From contig NZ_FNOB01000009.1 of assembly GCF_900106675.1 (NCBI RefSeq), positions 62,001 through 126,000 on the forward strand: a DNA stretch of 64,000 nt, written 5' to 3'. Under the pieces are notes generated by a model. The model was not told the DNA's origin. It did no database searches and was given only the letters and a program-made list of their open reading frames with translations. Positions 1-8,822 of this stretch are shown piece after piece. The first letter of the stretch is position 1, and each line of letters starts with the position of its first letter. Both the position numbers and the translations under genes were made by a program. The stretch is from Allgaiera indica. Lineage in GTDB: Bacteria > Pseudomonadota > Alphaproteobacteria > Rhodobacterales > Rhodobacteraceae.

Positions 1-551
1 TCCAGCTGCAGCGCCAGGCAAAAGCCGGTGTTGGGGATGAACGGGAAGGGATGCGCCGGGTCGATCGCCAGCGGCGACAGCACCGGAAAGACCTGGCGCA
101 GGAAATAATCTTCCAGGAACCTGTGGTCGCGCCGGGTCAGCTTGGCGCGGGTCAGCAGGGTGATGCCCTGCGATTCCATTTCCTTCTTCAGTTTGTTCCA
201 GATCGCCTGCTGGGTCTGCAGAAGGCGGCGGGCGTCCTCGTTGATGTGCACCAGCTGTTCGGCGGGACGGCTGCCGTCGGCGGCCGGCGTGGTGTTGCCG
301 GCGCGCGCCAGTTCGCGCAGGCCGGCGACGCGGACAGTGTAGAATTCATCCAGGTTGGTGGCCGAGATCGACAGGAAACGCACCCGTTCCAGCAGTGGCA
401 CGCGGGGATTGCGGGCCTCTTCCACCACGCGCCAGTTGAAGGCCAGCCAGCTGAGTTCGCGGTTGAAGAACCGCTTTGGCCCCTCGAACAGGGGCGCGGG
501 CAGCTCGGTGGCCGCGGGGAACGGGGCGGAAAGGTAATCGGCGTCGGTCAT
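1..551 (-). CDS. ppk: polyphosphate kinase, N-terminal part (cut by window edge)
   Basis: Polyphosphate kinase 1 reversibly transfers the gamma-phosphate of ATP onto an inorganic polyphosphate chain. Only about the first 183 codons are present; the gene continues past base 1. The minus-strand reading begins MTDADYLSAPFP and soon shows the family's N-terminal signature, RFFNRELSWLAFNWRVVEEA, followed by RVRFLSISATNLDEFYTVRV. The ATG is complementary to 549-551. It lies 44 bases after the hda stop and is probably in the same transcript. The catalytic histidines lie outside the window, so activity cannot be judged. The family assignment is secure from the N-domain motif. Confidence 0.9.
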   Translation of the reverse strand, partial: MTDADYLSAPFPAATELPAPLFEGPKRFFNRELSWLAFNWRVVEEARNPRVPLLERVRFLSISATNLDEFYTVRVAGLRELARAGNTTPAADGSRPAEQLVHINEDARRLLQTQQAIWNKLKKEMESQGITLLTRAKLTRRDHRFLEDYFLRQVFPVLSPLAIDPAHPFPFIPNTGFCLALQL

Positions 552-595
552 GAGGGGCTTATGGGCACGGCGTGTGACGGTTCGGTGACGTCCGA

Positions 596-1276
596 CTATG
601 GCGTGTCGGGGGCCTCTAAGTCCAGCGCCCGCGCGGCCAGGGGGCGGGTGATCGGGCGGCGCGCGGCCAGGGCGAGGGCATCGATGCGTTCCACCGCGAC
701 GCGGGCGGCGGCGAACGAGCGGTCGATGCGGGTCGCGACATAAGTCAGTACAGAGGGCGGCACGGCAAGCTGGCGGTCGGCAAACAGCTTCATCAGCACG
801 GCGGTCAGCAGCGCGTCGTCGGGCGGATCAAGCCGGGCCAGCGCGGTGGCCTGCATCCGGCTGGCCAGGTCGGGCAGGGTCAGCGGCCAGCGGTTGGGCG
901 GCGTCTTGGCTGTCAGCAGCAGCCGCCCGCCCTGAGCCGCGGTCAGATTGTGAAGATGAAACAGCGCCTCTTCGGCGGCGGGTTGACCGGCGATCTCGTC
1001 GGCGTCCTCGATGCCCACCGCGGGGCCGAGCGTGGGCAGATCCGTGCGGGTCAGCGCCTGGGCGGGCAGGATACGGGCCCGGGCCTCGGCGGCCCAGACA
1101 TGGGCGAGGTGGGTCTTGCCCGCGCCGGGCGGGCCGATCAGCGCCATCTTGCCCTGGGGCCAGTTCGGCCAATCGTCAAGCGCGGCCAGCGCCACGGCGT
1201 TGGCCTCGGACACGAAGAAGTCCTCGCGCCCCAGTGCCTCGCGCATGGGCAGGTCGAATGTCAGTTGTTCGGCCAT
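596..1276 (-). CDS. hda: Hda/DnaA-family ATPase-like regulator
   Basis: A 226-residue protein of the DnaA/Hda family. Hda with the DNA-loaded sliding clamp stimulates ATP hydrolysis by DnaA and so blocks re-initiation of replication. The N-terminus carries QLTFDLP, which resembles the clamp-binding motif of Hda proteins. A Walker A motif, GPPGAGKT, sits at residues 48-55. The length is that of Hda rather than full DnaA, and there is no C-terminal DnaA DNA-binding domain. It starts one base after the stop of the upstream permease gene and precedes ppk, an arrangement I recall as common in Rhodobacteraceae. The role in DnaA inactivation is inferred from the family. Confidence 0.85.
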   Translation of the reverse strand: MAEQLTFDLPMREALGREDFFVSEANAVALAALDDWPNWPQGKMALIGPPGAGKTHLAHVWAAEARARILPAQALTRTDLPTLGPAVGIEDADEIAGQPAAEEALFHLHNLTAAQGGRLLLTAKTPPNRWPLTLPDLASRMQATALARLDPPDDALLTAVLMKLFADRQLAVPPSVLTYVATRIDRSFAAARVAVERIDALALAARRPITRPLAARALDLEAPDTP

Positions 1277-1277
1277 G

Positions 1278-2396
1278 TCAGGCGCCGCTTTTCCCGCCCG
1301 GGGCGCCTGTGTCGGGGGGGGCGCCGATCGCGCCGGGCCGCTCCATCTCGGTGCCGCGATAGAGCATGCTGTTAAGGTATTGCCGAATGCCGAAGCGCGC
1401 CAGCACCCCCAGCGTCGCCGCCACCGGCACCGCGACCAACATGCCGACGAAGCCGAAGAGCGTGCCGAAGGCCGACAGCGCGAACAAAAGCCAGACCGGA
1501 TGCAGCCCCACGGAATGGCCCACCAGCTTCGGGGTCAGGAAGTTGCCCTCGATGGTCTGGCCGACAGCGAAGATCGCCGCGACCACGCCGATCCAGAGCG
1601 GCTGATCCCAGAACTGGAACAGTGCCAGCCCGATCGCCAGGGTGCCCCCGGTCAGGGCGCCGAGATAGGGAATGAAGGTGATCAGCCCCGCGATCGCGCC
1701 CACCACCAGGCCGAATTGCAGCCCCACCAGCATCAGCGCCACCGCGTAGTAGGTGCCCAGCACCAGGCAGACGGTCAGTTGCCCGCGCACGAAGCCCGCC
1801 AGCACGGCGTCGATCTCGCGCGCCAGCCGGCGGATCACCGGACGGTGTTCGCGCGGCAGCCAGTCGTCGACATGGGCCACCATCCGGTCCCAATCTAGCA
1901 GCAGATAGAAGGCCACGACCGGTACCACGACGATGAACACCAGCGCGTTGATCACCGTCATTGCCGACGTCAGCACGCTGTTTGCCAGCTTGCCGCCTTG
2001 CGACTTGATCGTCTCGCCGATCGTCACCAGGGTCTGGTGCGCAACGCCATGTTGTTCGAGGATCTGCGGAAAATGCAATGTCAGGAAGGTCTGCAACTGG
2101 TTCAGAAGCTTCGGGGCCGAGTTGATCAGCGCCAGCAATTGCTGCCCCAGCAGCGGCAGGATCAGCAGCGCTGCGAGAATGAAGATCAACAGCGCCACGA
2201 CCGAGATCAGCGCCGTCGCAACTGCGCGGCTCAAGCCCAGAGTTTCAAGCCGGTCGGCGACGGGATCCAGGAAATAGGCGATCGCCCCCCCCACCAGGAA
2301 GGGAAGCATGACCGACCCCAGGAACCACAGCGCGGCCAGGAAGAGCGCGGTCGCGATCCCCCAGTATTTCAGCTGCTCGCGAACTGTCAGGGCCAT
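1278..2396 (-). CDS. AI-2E (PerM) family membrane permease
   Basis: An integral membrane protein of about 372 residues with seven or eight hydrophobic segments. The mature N-terminus MALTVREQLKYWGIATALFLAA leads directly into a membrane helix. The family includes PerM/YdiK and the proposed AI-2 exporter TqsA; the substrate here is unknown. I chose the ATG at 2396 because AGGAG stands seven bases upstream. The reading frame is open further upstream to 2483, but that extension lacks a ribosome site. The C-terminal tail is Gly/Pro-rich and contains a run of eight C in the coding strand (complement of 1314-1321). hda and ppk follow directly. Confidence 0.85.
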   Translation of the reverse strand: MALTVREQLKYWGIATALFLAALWFLGSVMLPFLVGGAIAYFLDPVADRLETLGLSRAVATALISVVALLIFILAALLILPLLGQQLLALINSAPKLLNQLQTFLTLHFPQILEQHGVAHQTLVTIGETIKSQGGKLANSVLTSAMTVINALVFIVVVPVVAFYLLLDWDRMVAHVDDWLPREHRPVIRRLAREIDAVLAGFVRGQLTVCLVLGTYYAVALMLVGLQFGLVVGAIAGLITFIPYLGALTGGTLAIGLALFQFWDQPLWIGVVAAIFAVGQTIEGNFLTPKLVGHSVGLHPVWLLFALSAFGTLFGFVGMLVAVPVAATLGVLARFGIRQYLNSMLYRGTEMERPGAIGAPPDTGAPGGKSGA

Positions 2397-2748
2397 GCGC
2401 CGCTCCTGTTGCCAGTTATGGAAATGGCAGACCCGGCGGTGGCTTTCAAGCGCCGGAACTGGGCAAGAAGCCGCCATCAGCAACTGCTTACGGCGAAAAG
2501 ATAAGCGGATCGGCTATCGATTTGGCAGGGCGTCGCCGCAATATAATGCCCATCATGGTATAAGCCGGGTATGGTAGTCACCCCATGATCCACCCCCACG
2601 ATCCGTCTGGACAAGGATGGATGTACCGACATGACAAGAAAGGTTTCCCCCATGCAACTGCTGTTGATTCCCGTCTTGCAGCGGCGCCGCGGCTCGCGAT
2701 CCGCCGTGTTTCGCCCGCATTCCGCGCATCAGTCCACGGAGGCCTGAG
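2397..2748. other. gene-free stretch between two divergent units, with a TATAAT box
   Basis: This stretch separates the minus-strand permease unit from the plus-strand cytochrome gene. It is less GC-rich than its surroundings. It holds a perfect TATAAT at 2542-2547 on the plus strand, with no convincing -35 box at standard spacing. A 38-codon ORF (2631-2747) ends one base before the cytochrome ATG but has a poor ribosome site. I see no RNA gene or strong terminator. Confidence 0.4.
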
Positions 2749-3345
2749 ATGACCGAACATCTGAAAGGTGCGCCGCCCAGCGTCTGGGATCCGCTGGTGC
2801 GCCTAAGTCATTGGGGAATCGCCACCGTGGTGCTGTTGAACGGCCTGTTCACCGACGGCGGCGGCGTGGTCCATGTCTGGCTGGGCTGGACCGCGCTCGT
2901 CTTGCTGGTGGCGCGGCTGTTTTGGGGGCTGGTGGGCACGGCTGAGGCGCGCTTTGCCTCGTTCCCGCCCAGCCCAAGCGCCGCCGTGGGCCACCTGCGG
3001 GCCGTGCTGCGCGGCCGTCCGCCGGAATACCGTTCGCACAATCCGGCCGGGGCGATGATGATCTACGCGCTGTGGGGCCTCTTGCTGCTGGTCGTGGGGA
3101 CCGGCCTGTACATGACCGGTGGCGCGATGCCGTGGCAGATCTCAAGCAATCCTCAATTCGCCGAGGGGCATTTCCACGGCGGCTGGCTGATTCCTCTGGT
3201 TCACGTTTACGCTGCGGACCTTATCCTGGTGCTGTCCGGTATCCATCTGGGCGGGGTGATCGCCGAGAGCCTGTCGTTGCGGCGCAACCTTGTGCGGCCT
3301 ATGATCCATGGCCAGAGAGGCAGAGCCAACACGCCAGGAGAATAA
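2749..3345 (+). CDS. cytochrome b561-type membrane cytochrome
   Basis: A 198-residue cytochrome b/b6-domain protein with four hydrophobic helices. It is probably a quinone-linked electron carrier in the inner membrane. Likely heme ligands are H21 in helix 1, H42 in helix 2, H152 and H166 in helix 4, the four-histidine pattern of diheme b-type cytochromes. GGAGG precedes the ATG by seven bases. The stop codon overlaps the next start as TAATG, so this gene and the membrane-bound LuxR-type regulator downstream are translationally coupled. The electron partner is unknown. No c-type heme motif is visible in this protein. Confidence 0.82.
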   Translation: MTEHLKGAPPSVWDPLVRLSHWGIATVVLLNGLFTDGGGVVHVWLGWTALVLLVARLFWGLVGTAEARFASFPPSPSAAVGHLRAVLRGRPPEYRSHNPAGAMMIYALWGLLLLVVGTGLYMTGGAMPWQISSNPQFAEGHFHGGWLIPLVHVYAADLILVLSGIHLGGVIAESLSLRRNLVRPMIHGQRGRANTPGE

Positions 3346-3890
3346 TGCCGCCACATCCGAGCACGCAAAGAGAACGACGGCGGCGAAAGCTCGCCGTCGC
3401 CCTTTTTGCACTGGTCCAGGCCGCCGCGGCGGTCTTTTTCGTTGTGGATGTCGGGGCCGACATGGCCAGCGCGTCAGCCGGCTGGGGCACCTATCTCGAG
3501 GTGGTCTTCGCGCTGGGCCTGGCGGCGGGCACGGCCTTCGGCGTCTATGAATTGCGGCGGTCTCACGATCTTTTGCTAAGTCATGAGACAGCGCTTGCCT
3601 CGGCATCGGGGGCGCTCGCGGATGTGATCGCGGCCCAGTTCGAGGATTGGGGGCTGACCCCGGCGGAGAAGGACGTGGCGATGTTCGCGCTGAAAGGGTT
3701 CGACCTGTCCGAGATCGCCCGTCTGCGCGGCGCCGCCCAGGGCACGGTGCGGGCGCAGATGGCCGCGGTCTACGCGAAATCCGGAACCTCGGGGCGGGCG
3801 CAGTTCGCGGCCTTCTTCGTCGAGGACCTGCTGGCCGGCAAGGTGGGCGGGCCGGACCGTGCCGATGATGTGACAAAGGCCGGATCCTAG
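3345..3890 (+). CDS. membrane-anchored LuxR-type HTH regulator
   Basis: A 181-residue protein with an unusual layout. A basic N-terminus (RERRRRK) is followed by two membrane helices at about 15-36 and 48-68, then a linker and a LuxR-type helix-turn-helix at about 104-163 (LTPAEKDVAMFALKGFDLSE and onward). There is no receiver or autoinducer domain. The ATG at 3345 overlaps the cytochrome stop and has AGGAG five bases upstream; a much longer frame open from 3072 is rejected. Coupling to a cytochrome b suggests a redox- or membrane-state-sensing one-component regulator. That role is inference; targets are unknown. Confidence 0.72.
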   Translation: MPPHPSTQRERRRRKLAVALFALVQAAAAVFFVVDVGADMASASAGWGTYLEVVFALGLAAGTAFGVYELRRSHDLLLSHETALASASGALADVIAAQFEDWGLTPAEKDVAMFALKGFDLSEIARLRGAAQGTVRAQMAAVYAKSGTSGRAQFAAFFVEDLLAGKVGGPDRADDVTKAGS

Positions 3891-3988
3891 CCGCGATCCG
3901 GCCCCCGGCAGTCCCCCCGCCTCGGCAGGCCCCCCGGCGCGGTTGCCGCGCACTTCGGGACAGCGGGCGCGGGGTTCGCGGGGCGCCG

Positions 3989-4699
3989 CTAGATCCCGTC
4001 GGGCAGGTCCAGCCCCAGGGTTTCGGCCAGGCCTTCAAGCGCGGGCAGGGCACCGTTCTCCCAATCCGCCCGGCGCGCCAGGAACAGCGTCGCCTGGCTG
4101 CGGTGGATCACCCCGTCCGAGAGGATCTTCAGGTGGTTCGCACGCAGCGTCTCGCCCGTCGAAGTGATGTCGGCGATCGCCTCGGCGGTCAGGTTCTTCA
4201 CCGTGCCCTCGGTCGCGCCCTGGCTGTCGACCAGCTGATAATCGGCGACCCCGACCTCACGCAGGAATTCGCGCACCAGGCGGTGGTATTTCGTGGCGAT
4301 CCGCAGCCGGTGGCCATGCGCCGCCCGGAAAGCCGCCGCGGCGGCGTCGAGATCGTCGAGCGTATCGACATCGATCCAGCACGCCGGTACCGCGAGGATC
4401 AGATCGGCATGGCCAAAGCCCAGCCTGGCCAGTTCGGTCGCCTCGCTGTCCCAATCCGCCAGCTTTTCGCGCACCAGATCCGATCCCGTCACCCCTAGGT
4501 GGATCCGCCCCGCCGCCAGTTCGCGCGGGATCTCGCCGGCCGAGAGCAGCACCATCTCGACCCCGTCCGCGCCCTCGACCCGGCCGGCATATTCGCGCTC
4601 TGATCCGGCGCGGGCCATCCGTACGCCGCGGGCGCCGAACCAGTCGAAGGTCTTTTCCATCAGCCGGCCCTTCGACGGCACCCCGATCTTCAGGCTCAT
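3989..4699 (-). CDS. hisG: ATP phosphoribosyltransferase, short catalytic subunit
   Basis: HisG condenses ATP with phosphoribosyl pyrophosphate in the first committed step of histidine biosynthesis. At 236 residues this is the short form, which lacks the C-terminal regulatory ACT-like domain and needs HisZ. It begins MSLKIGVPSKGRLMEKTFDW, and contains LGVTGSDLVREK of the catalytic fold. The start overlaps the hisZ stop by four bases (4696-4699), so translation is probably coupled. The order hisS-hisZ-hisG on one strand fits the need for the HisGZ hetero-octamer. Confidence 0.93.
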   Translation of the reverse strand: MSLKIGVPSKGRLMEKTFDWFGARGVRMARAGSEREYAGRVEGADGVEMVLLSAGEIPRELAAGRIHLGVTGSDLVREKLADWDSEATELARLGFGHADLILAVPACWIDVDTLDDLDAAAAAFRAAHGHRLRIATKYHRLVREFLREVGVADYQLVDSQGATEGTVKNLTAEAIADITSTGETLRANHLKILSDGVIHRSQATLFLARRADWENGALPALEGLAETLGLDLPDGI

Positions 4700-5817
4700 G
4701 CGGTGCCCTCCCTGAGCGCCACGACCAGCCCCGGGCGGATCACGCCGCCCACGGCGGGGATCTCGCGCGCCCCGCCTTCCAGCGACTTGCCCAGCACCCG
4801 GGTCAGCGCGTCGTAACGCCCGCCGGTGGCGACCGGGGGCAGATCCGCGCGCGCCTCGGCATGGAAGGAGAAGACGAAACCGTCGTAATATTCCATCGTC
4901 GAGCGCCCGTGGCTGGCCTCGAAATCGAGATCGTCGACACCGATCCCGCGTGCCGCCAATGCCTCGAGCCGTCGCGCAAGGCGATCCACGGCGGGCTGGA
5001 TCGCGGGCAGATCCACCGCAACGTCCCGCAGATGCGCCAGGGCCGCCGGCGCCTGGCCACGCAGTTTCAGCACGTCGTCGAGCACGTCGACTTCGGCCGC
5101 CGAGATTGGCGCGACGGCGGCGTCTTCAGCCAGCGCCCGGGCGCGCGCGGCGATCTCTTCGGGCGCGCGCAGCCCGATCCGGGGCCCGGCCCCGGCCACC
5201 AGATCCTCGGGCGTGGCTTGCGCGAGGCTCTCGATCAGTCGCTTGCGGGCCTCGGGCGGCGCGAGGCGGCCGCCGAAGCGGTCCAGCAGCGTGCGGAAAC
5301 GTTGCGGGCGCCAGATGTGGCGCAACAGCGCGGCCTTGCGCGCCGGGCTGGTCGACAGGCCTTCGACCGCGGCGCGAAGGATGCCGATATCGCCGGTCGC
5401 GGGGCGCAGGTTCAGCGGCGCCAGCACCTCGGCGAACAGCGCGAAGACCTCGGCATCGGCGGCCTCGCGGTCGTCACGGGCGAAAAGCTCGAACCCGGCC
5501 TGGAAATATTCCCGCGCCCGGGGGCCGCGATGTTCCTGCCGGCGGAACACCTCTCCGGCATAGGCATAGCGCGCCGGTTCCGCCCCGCCTTTCATGTGCA
5601 TCTGCACCACCGGCACGGTGAAATCGGGGCGCAGCATCATCTCGCCCTGCAGCGGATCGGCGGTGACATAGGCGCGGGCGCGGATATCTTCTCCGTAAAG
5701 GTCGAGCAGCGTCTCGGCGGGCAGCAGGATATCGGCCTCGACCGGCTGCGCGCCGGCCTGGATGAAGCGCTCCAATAGGCGCTGCGCCTCGGCGCGGATG
5801 GCGGCCTTGTCGGGCAT
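4696..5817 (-). CDS. hisZ: ATP phosphoribosyltransferase regulatory subunit
   Basis: A 373-residue class II aminoacyl-tRNA-synthetase-like protein without tRNA-charging function. It pairs with the short HisG and mediates feedback inhibition by histidine. The family fold is seen in FTVPVVQMHMKGG, EVFRRQEHRGPRAREYFQAG (the motif 2 region) and TGGRYDALTRVLG near the end. It begins one base after the hisS stop and overlaps hisG. Resemblance to HisS is expected because HisZ is a paralogue. Assignment rests on the length, neighbour order and missing anticodon domain. Confidence 0.92.
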   Translation of the reverse strand: MPDKAAIRAEAQRLLERFIQAGAQPVEADILLPAETLLDLYGEDIRARAYVTADPLQGEMMLRPDFTVPVVQMHMKGGAEPARYAYAGEVFRRQEHRGPRAREYFQAGFELFARDDREAADAEVFALFAEVLAPLNLRPATGDIGILRAAVEGLSTSPARKAALLRHIWRPQRFRTLLDRFGGRLAPPEARKRLIESLAQATPEDLVAGAGPRIGLRAPEEIAARARALAEDAAVAPISAAEVDVLDDVLKLRGQAPAALAHLRDVAVDLPAIQPAVDRLARRLEALAARGIGVDDLDFEASHGRSTMEYYDGFVFSFHAEARADLPPVATGGRYDALTRVLGKSLEGGAREIPAVGGVIRPGLVVALREGTA

Positions 5818-5818
5818 C

Positions 5819-7303
5819 TCAGCCTTCCAGGATGCGGCGCACGGCGGCGACCAGTTCGGCGCGCGGCACTTCGGTCTGGGCGGGCTGTTCCTTCCATTCC
5901 TCGTGCGTGGCCTGGGCCGCGATCTTCGCGCCGAGGATCAGATCCTTGATCTGCACCACGCCGCGCTGGGCCTCGTCCTCGCCCTGGATCACCGCGACCG
6001 GCGCGCCGCGCTTGTCGGCGTATTTCAGCTGGTTGCCGAAGTTCTTGGGGTTGCCCAGATAGACCTCGGCGCGGATGCCGGCGGCACGAAGCTCGCCCAC
6101 CATGGCCATGTAATCGGCCATACGGTCGCGGTCCATCACCGTCACCACCACAGGCCCATGCGTGGCCTCTGCGCCGATCCGGCCCTTGGCGCGCAGCGCC
6201 GCCAGCAGCCGATCAACCCCGATCGAGACGCCGGTCGCGGGCACCGCCTGCCCGGTGAAGCGCTTGACCAGATCGTCATAACGCCCGCCGCCGGCGACCG
6301 AGCCGAACTGGCGCGGGCGGCCCTTCTCGTCCAGGATCTCGAAGGTCAATTCGGCCTCGAACACCGGGCCGGTGTAATAGCCAAGGCCGCGCACCACCGA
6401 GGGGTCGATCACGATGCGGTCGGGGCCGTAGCCCTGGGCGGCCAGCAGCGTCACGATCTGGTCAAGCTCGTCCACCCCGGCCAGCCCGTCCGCGCTGTCG
6501 CCCACCGCTGCCCGCAGATTGGTGAGCGTCGCGGTATTGTCAGCGCCCTTTGAGGTAAGGAACAGAAGCACCGGCTCGCCCTGTTCGGGGGCAAGGCCCA
6601 CGCCGTCGATATAGGCGCCCGAGGCATCCAGCCGCCCCTTGCCCAGAAGCTGGCGCACGCCCTCTTCTCCGACCTTGTCGAACTTGTCGATGGTGCGCAG
6701 CACATCCGCCGCCTGCCCCAGATCCGAGACGCCCATCGTCTCAAGCACCCCGTTCAGGACCTTGCGGTTGTTGATCCGCACGATGTAGTCGCCGCGCGGG
6801 ATGCCGACCTCTTCCAAAGCATCCGAAAGCATCGCGCAGATCTCGGCATCGGCGGCCACCGAAGGCGCGCCCACCGTATCGGCATCGCATTGATAGAACT
6901 GGCGAAACCGCCCCGGTCCAGGCTTCTCGTTGCGCCACACCGGACCCATCGCAAAGCGCCGGTAGGGGTTGGGCAGATCGTTGCGGAACTGCGCCGCCAC
7001 GCGCGCCAGCGGCGCGGTCAGGTCATAGCGCAGCGCCAGCCAGTCACCGGGCTTGTCGGCGCCGGGCTCCTCCTGCCAGGCGAAGACGCCCTCGTTCGGT
7101 CGGTCGACATCGGGCAGGAACTTGCCCAGCGCCTCGACCGTCTCGACGGCCGAGGTCTCCAGCGGGTCGAAACCGTAGCGGTGGTAGACGGTGGCGATGC
7201 GGTCGAGCATCTCCTTGCGCTCGGTCACATCCGCACCGAAATAGTCGCGAAATCCCTTTGGGGTTTCCGCCCGGGGGCGCCGGGGGGCCTTTGCCTTCGC
7301 CAT
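5819..7303 (-). CDS. hisS: histidyl-tRNA synthetase
   Basis: A class II synthetase that charges tRNA-His, about 494 residues. Visible signatures are the N-terminal [11 protein letters not shown], a motif 2 block with [20 protein letters not shown], the histidine-binding block [12 protein letters not shown], motif 3 around [12 protein letters not shown], and a C-terminal anticodon-binding region. I placed the start at MAKAK (7303); an ATG two codons upstream (7309) is equally possible. It is the first gene of hisS-hisZ-hisG, so the synthetase and its paralogue HisZ are likely co-transcribed. Confidence 0.93.
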   Translation of the reverse strand: MAKAKAPRRPRAETPKGFRDYFGADVTERKEMLDRIATVYHRYGFDPLETSAVETVEALGKFLPDVDRPNEGVFAWQEEPGADKPGDWLALRYDLTAPLARVAAQFRNDLPNPYRRFAMGPVWRNEKPGPGRFRQFYQCDADTVGAPSVAADAEICAMLSDALEEVGIPRGDYIVRINNRKVLNGVLETMGVSDLGQAADVLRTIDKFDKVGEEGVRQLLGKGRLDASGAYIDGVGLAPEQGEPVLLFLTSKGADNTATLTNLRAAVGDSADGLAGVDELDQIVTLLAAQGYGPDRIVIDPSVVRGLGYYTGPVFEAELTFEILDEKGRPRQFGSVAGGGRYDDLVKRFTGQAVPATGVSIGVDRLLAALRAKGRIGAEATHGPVVVTVMDRDRMADYMAMVGELRAAGIRAEVYLGNPKNFGNQLKYADKRGAPVAVIQGEDEAQRGVVQIKDLILGAKIAAQATHEEWKEQPAQTEVPRAELVAAVRRILEG

Positions 7304-7458
7304 GTCCATACCCGCTTGACTGCTGTCGCGGCCCGTCTAGCCGAAGGGGGGGCGCAGGGCAAGGCGGCGCCGGTCCCGCCGCCGTCCCGGCAGGTGCCCC
7401 CTTGGCCCCGGCTCGGCGCCCGCCTACATTGGACCGGTCACAGCGACAGGAGGCCGAC

Positions 7459-7662
7459 ATGACCGCGACAGATACGCTCGAGGAGCAGATCGCCCACCTG
7501 ACCCGCAGCGTCGAGGACCTCTCGGACGTCGTCACCCGCCAGCAACGAGAAATCGACCGTTTGACGCGGCGTCTGGACTTGCTGATCGCCCGCGAGGCCG
7601 AGCGCGAATACGACACCGCCGGCGCGATCCCGCTGGCCGATCAGGTGCCTCCTCACTACTGA
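7459..7662 (+). CDS. slyX: SlyX family small coiled-coil protein
   Basis: A 67-residue protein made mostly of one heptad-like helix (EEQIAHLTRSVEDLSDVVTR and onward), with the typical SlyX ending in a double-proline, VPPHY. The function of SlyX is not established. AGGAGG stands six bases before the ATG at 7459, so the long open upstream extension is not used. It lies alone between hisS (divergent) and a convergent DUF2332 gene. Confidence 0.85.
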   Translation: MTATDTLEEQIAHLTRSVEDLSDVVTRQQREIDRLTRRLDLLIAREAEREYDTAGAIPLADQVPPHY

Positions 7663-7667
7663 CCCTT

Positions 7668-7692
7668 TTCATTGTTCCCCAAATACGCAAGC
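7668..7692 (-). repeat. intergenic repeat-like motif GTATTT-N8-ATGAA
   Basis: On the minus strand this reads GTATTTGGGGAACAATGAAAA. Two related copies flank the IS remnant at about 28430 and 29583. I recall a similar GAGTATTT-N8-ATGAAG string as common between genes in Rhodobacteraceae; that recollection needs a search. Confidence 0.35.
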
Positions 7693-7748
7693 CCAGGTCG
7701 CAGCGGGCGCCGCACCGGGTTTGCGCGCGCCAGCGCCCAGGCCGGCCG

Positions 7749-8822
7749 TCAGCCCGGCGCCTGCCAGTCGACCCAGCGGCCATGAAAATCCGCGCGCCCG
7801 AAATTCAGCGCTTCGCCGGCGGGCGCCGTGCCGTCCCATAGCGTCAGTGTCAGCGCCGCGCCATCGTCGCTGCCATCGTGTTCCATCCCGAAATGCGCAA
7901 GCGGCGCCTCGGGTGTGGCGCAGCTGCCAGCCCGGGCCAGCGCCCTGGCGGCGCGGGCCTGGACCGCGGCGGGGAAATATTGCCAGGCGATGGTGTGGAA
8001 GACCAGGTGCAGGTGACCTGGGTGGGGTTTGGATAGCCGCGCTTCCAGCCAGTCGGCGGCGTCGCCGCGGTCGACCTGCGGGCGCAGGCGCCGGGCTTCG
8101 GCCAGGGCGGCGTCGGTTCGGGTCAGGCGGTCGAACTGATCCGCCCAGAGATAGGACATCAGCCGCAGCCGGTCGGCCTGCGGGTCAAGCGGGTTCAGAT
8201 CCACCCCGCGCCGCGCCGCGACCCGGGGCAGGGCGCCGCCGGGCGGCCGGCCGCGCCATTCCGGTGCCAGTTCCAGCACCGGATCGGCGGGGCCCAGGAC
8301 GATGGGGTCCAGTTCGGCACCGCCCGCGCGCAGGGCGTAGCGGTCCCACAGCAGGTTCAGCCCCGCGCTTGCGCCCAGTTCCGACAACACCAGCGGCAGG
8401 CCGATCCGGTTCTCCAGCCAGGCCGCCAGCGCGATCAGAACGGCCGAGCGGCGCACCTCGTTGGTCTGCGGCGGGCTGTCCAGCCAACGCAGGATGAAAT
8501 CCTCGTGCCGCACCAGCGCCGCCGCGACCGCGTCCCATAAGGCGGCATCGGCGGCCTCATGCGGCGGATAGACCGCCGCCAGCGGCGTGTCCTGTCCGCT
8601 TTGCACCAGGGCATGCAGCGCCCCCGCCAGTCGTAGCGGCACGGAATCGGCCCGGGCGGTGATGTCGCCGGGCCAGCCGAACAGCCTGTCGGTCAGCGGC
8701 GTGCCCGGGGTCAGGCGGTCGGCGCAAAGCCGCAGCAGCCGCGCGGTAAAGGGCGACCCCAGCGCCGCGCAGGCCTTTGCCTGACCGTGCAGGGCCTCGG
8801 CCAGACCCAACCGGGCGTTCAC
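7749..8822 (-). CDS. DUF2332 family protein
   Basis: A protein of about 357 residues matching the DUF2332 family, whose function is unknown. Recognisable parts are the N-terminal [20 protein letters not shown], the central [19 protein letters not shown], and the C-terminal HTIAWQYFP, which is reminiscent of a Rossmann/methyltransferase-like fold. I chose a GTG start at 8822 because it overlaps the pth stop as GTGA, giving translational coupling. A longer frame running back inside pth is an artefact. It is convergent with slyX. No function should be assigned beyond the family. Confidence 0.7.
   Translation of the reverse strand: MNARLGLAEALHGQAKACAALGSPFTARLLRLCADRLTPGTPLTDRLFGWPGDITARADSVPLRLAGALHALVQSGQDTPLAAVYPPHEAADAALWDAVAAALVRHEDFILRWLDSPPQTNEVRRSAVLIALAAWLENRIGLPLVLSELGASAGLNLLWDRYALRAGGAELDPIVLGPADPVLELAPEWRGRPPGGALPRVAARRGVDLNPLDPQADRLRLMSYLWADQFDRLTRTDAALAEARRLRPQVDRGDAADWLEARLSKPHPGHLHLVFHTIAWQYFPAAVQARAARALARAGSCATPEAPLAHFGMEHDGSDDGAALTLTLWDGTAPAGEALNFGRADFHGRWVDWQAPG

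Noticed and set aside
1311-1322. G8 run as a phase-variation tract in the AI-2E permease
   Set aside because: It is in the last few codons of a Gly/Pro tail. Slippage would change only the dispensable C-terminus or run into hda, and eight G are not exceptional in this GC-rich DNA.
2578-2760. A 60-codon minus-strand ORF before the cytochrome gene
   Set aside because: No recognisable family or ribosome site; overlaps the cytochrome start.
4861-5778. A 305-codon plus-strand ORF opposite hisZ
   Set aside because: Antisense shadow of a well-supported gene.
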